NCBI GenBank assembly: GCA_003176035.1
Contig: PSRL01000051.1
Coordinates: forward strand, 1 to 16,064
Source: Verrucomicrobiota bacterium
GTDB lineage: Bacteria; Verrucomicrobiota; Verrucomicrobiia; Chthoniobacterales; Xiphinematobacteraceae
Direction of reading: 5' to 3'
Length of the DNA: 16,064 bases
The notes under the pieces were generated by a model that was given only the letters and a program-made list of their open reading frames with translations, was not told the DNA's origin and made no database searches. Both the position numbers and the translations under genes were made by a program. Numbering within the stretch: the stretch's first letter is position 1; each line of letters begins with the position of its first letter. Below, in pieces: positions 14,154 to 16,064 of this stretch.

Positions 14154-15404
14154 CTATTTTTCAATGGGAGACGGTGGAGAAAGGTAGAGATCCAGGTACT
14201 GTTCCATATAGCGAGTCAGAAGAAATTTCTTTTTTACAGTGGAGCGCCCGTGTTTTCCCAATTTCCGGCAAAGTCTTTCGTCTTTCAACAATTCCGCCAC
14301 TCGATCAGCGGTTTCCTCTATTGATGACGTCAAAAATCCGTTCACCCCATTTTCTATCTGAAGTGGAATCCCGCCTACATTGCCTCCAATTACAGGCGTT
14401 CCTTTCCACATGGCCTCAGAAACTGTGAGACCGAACCCCTCCCGCGTTGACTTTTGAAGGACCACCTGCGCACTCCGCTGTAATGCATTGACCAGCGAAG
14501 TATCATCTCCCCTGGCAAGAACAAGAATGGAATCGCTTCTGCTTCCACAAAGCGATTCAAAGATTTTAGCTCCTTCGGGATCATCCGTGGCAAAATTTCC
14601 TAAGAGCACCAAACGTGCCTTTCTGGCTCCCCTTCGTCTTTGAGCAATTTGAAACGCTTCGATGACCCCCTCGGGGTCTTTCCAGGGATCAAAACGAGAA
14701 ATCTGGGCAATGATTGGCAAATCAGTCGGAATGCCATGCCGGGCCAAGCGCTGCTTGGTAATTCGGCGGTTGAGGGTCCGGTTTTTAGTATTAAATGGAT
14801 CAATAGCGGGCCAGAATATGAGCTGCGGTTGAGGGAGGGCCTGCCTGTAATTCGGACAGCTCAGAATAACAGCGTCATAATGGTCTATCCATTTTCGCAG
14901 GTATGACCAGACTCGAGGATGAGGATTGGTAAGGTCCAGATGGCACCTCCAAATCCAAGGGCAATTTTTTTTATAATGTTCAATAAGAGGAAGCGGCTGA
15001 GGGTCATGCACAACCACAAAATCATGGTCAATTCGGTTACGAATTGCATTTTCGAAGACGACTTGTTCGTAAATTCTCCGCTTAAAAACCGAAAAATTGA
15101 TGCTGTCTCCCTGTAGGGCATTGTGCATTTTTTTTGTGACTGAAAAATAATCCGGGGTACCTTGAATAATCCGCCATTCCGAACGGATCCCGATACTATT
15201 CATCAGGAGAGTCATCGAAGTGAGCGTTTCCGCCACACCGCCACCGTAATAAGTGGAGCTAAAGTTCAAGACCCGCAAACCGCGAAGCGCAGCCGCCTTT
15301 GCGCGAATGCGCTCGCAAGCCTCGTCACCAATTAAGGGACGATAATCCTCCAAAGAGATCAAACACCCGCTCAAGGGGGTTCTTTTAGGGGTCGGCGATC
15401 GCAA
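14154..15404 (-). CDS. treT: TreT-type trehalose glycosyltransferring synthase (GT4 family)
   Basis: The 416-residue protein is a GT-B fold, family 4 retaining glycosyltransferase. It resembles TreT of Thermococcus and Rubrobacter, which makes trehalose from a nucleotide-glucose and glucose in one reversible step. Supporting features are LNFSSTYYGGGVAE at 46-59 (acceptor-side Gly loop), EWRII and VTKKMHNALQG at 76-99, VVHDPQP at 131-137, RCHLDL at 153-158, SRFDPWKDP at 236-244, and the EX7E donor motif EGFGLTVSE at 322-330. The start is taken as TTG, because no ATG lies before the conserved domain and an in-frame stop lies just upstream at 15420-15422. Another TTG inside the first 15 codons is also possible. 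It follows the Hsp70 gene by 11 bases, so both probably share a transcript. The alternative is another sucrose- or trehalose-related GT4 enzyme. Confidence 0.82.
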   Translation of the reverse strand: MRSPTPKRTPLSGCLISLEDYRPLIGDEACERIRAKAAALRGLRVLNFSSTYYGGGVAETLTSMTLLMNSIGIRSEWRIIQGTPDYFSVTKKMHNALQGDSINFSVFKRRIYEQVVFENAIRNRIDHDFVVVHDPQPLPLIEHYKKNCPWIWRCHLDLTNPHPRVWSYLRKWIDHYDAVILSCPNYRQALPQPQLIFWPAIDPFNTKNRTLNRRITKQRLARHGIPTDLPIIAQISRFDPWKDPEGVIEAFQIAQRRRGARKARLVLLGNFATDDPEGAKIFESLCGSRSDSILVLARGDDTSLVNALQRSAQVVLQKSTREGFGLTVSEAMWKGTPVIGGNVGGIPLQIENGVNGFLTSSIEETADRVAELLKDERLCRKLGKHGRSTVKKKFLLTRYMEQYLDLYLSPPSPIEK

Positions 15405-15415
15405 AGAAATGCTTT

Positions 15416-16064
15416 TTAGCTATAACTTAACTTGTTTAACAATTGATTTGCAAGCGGCTGGGTAGCCTCATCTAATTGAACGACCGCCAATTTTAAGGCC
15501 TCTATGGCTTCCGCCTTCAGCGCATCGCGCACCGCTTGGGCCAAATCATCCAAGCGTCCGCGTTCCTCCACTGAAATTTCTTCTCCCAACTGAGCATAAG
15601 CGGAAGCTAGAGCCGAAAGAAGCTCTTCGGCTTTCAACCGAAGCTCCGCAAAAGTTCTTTCTCTCATGTCTTCAAAAGCATGTTTAATCGAATCGGCTAT
15701 CATTTTTTCAACCGCCTCGTCCGAGACATCCACTGCTCTTTGAATTTTGATTCGGTGATCTTGATTACTGGCAATATCTCGAACAAGAACGTCAAGAATC
15801 CCATTGGCATCAATTTCAAATTGTACTCCCACGCGAGCTTGCCCTTTGGGAGCCGGAGTGAAGGGTACCACAAGCTCTCCCAGACGCCAATTGTCCGCTG
15901 CCATCTCCCGTTCTCCCTGAAGGACGGAAATCCGCAAAGAGGCTTGGTGACCCACTACGTTTGTGAACATTTCGCCTGCTTTACAGGGAATCGTCGTATT
16001 TCGCGGAATCAGGACATTCATTAAGCCACCGAAAGTTTCGATACCGAGCGAAAGAGGGGTCACA
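15416..16064 (-). CDS. Hsp70 family chaperone, C-terminal part (DnaK/HscA-like)
   Basis: The frame runs off the right edge; 215 residues are visible. The first residues VTPLSLGIETFGG follow the inter-domain linker of Hsp70, so the ATPase domain lies outside. The beta substrate-binding domain includes IPRNTTIP at about 19-26, QGEREMAADN at 49-58 and FEIDANGILDV at 81-91, all typical of Hsp70. The helical lid fills about 110-205. It ends at NKLSYS and lacks the long flexible acidic tail of housekeeping DnaK, so it may be a second, specialised Hsp70 or an HscA-like form. No iron-sulfur assembly genes are visible to support HscA. It is followed closely by the treT-like gene, which hints at a joint stress role. 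Confidence 0.92.
   Translation of the reverse strand, partial: VTPLSLGIETFGGLMNVLIPRNTTIPCKAGEMFTNVVGHQASLRISVLQGEREMAADNWRLGELVVPFTPAPKGQARVGVQFEIDANGILDVLVRDIASNQDHRIKIQRAVDVSDEAVEKMIADSIKHAFEDMRERTFAELRLKAEELLSALASAYAQLGEEISVEERGRLDDLAQAVRDALKAEAIEALKLAVVQLDEATQPLANQLLNKLSYS

Noticed and set aside
1..16064. CRISPR array, tRNA or rRNA genes, transposases or integrase sites
   Set aside because: I looked for regularly spaced repeats, tRNA-type T-arm sequences and transposase motifs on both strands and saw none.

Overview
This is a bacterial chromosome segment with roughly balanced base composition by eye, dense gene packing, many overlapping genes, and few clear Shine-Dalgarno sequences. Two starts are non-ATG (GTG and TTG). 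The organism cannot be named from the sequence. A bacterial NHEJ set, a TreT-type trehalose glycosyltransferase, a second-type Hsp70 and a large soluble protein with a C-terminal hydrophobic hairpin like chlamydial inclusion-membrane proteins suggest a member of the Planctomycetota-Verrucomicrobiota-Chlamydiota assemblage. That placement is inference only.

Layout. Left edge (minus strand): an ExbB/TolQ-type proton-channel subunit whose stop overlaps the start of a secreted protein that runs off the window. Divergent from it (plus strand): a compact uvrC, then a leader with mutually exclusive hairpins and a possible terminator, then a small SAM-dependent methyltransferase. Convergent to that: a 673-residue protein (3600-5621, minus) with a disordered N-terminus, a helical charged middle and a double hydrophobic segment near the C-terminus. 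About 750 bases follow with no convincing gene, ending in a good sigma70-type promoter for a phosphohexomutase (plus).

Right half: a minus-strand DNA end-joining cluster. ku comes first, then ligD split into two genes (phosphoesterase-ligase, then polymerase), then a nicotinamidase gene. The last three are joined by four-base ATGA overlaps. Upstream lie a small GlsB-type membrane protein (minus) and the translesion polymerase gene dinB (plus). At the right edge, the 3' end of an Hsp70 gene is followed 11 bases later by a treT-like gene.

How it fits together: UvrC (excision repair), Ku and LigD (end joining) and DinB (lesion bypass) make this a repair-rich neighbourhood. GlsB-like, Hsp70 and TreT add stress protection. 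The points most worth a second look are the Inc-like 673-residue protein, the folded leader before the methyltransferase, the shortened UvrC, and the split LigD. Both LigD halves carry a substitution at a normally conserved position, and they are coupled to a nicotinamidase gene.
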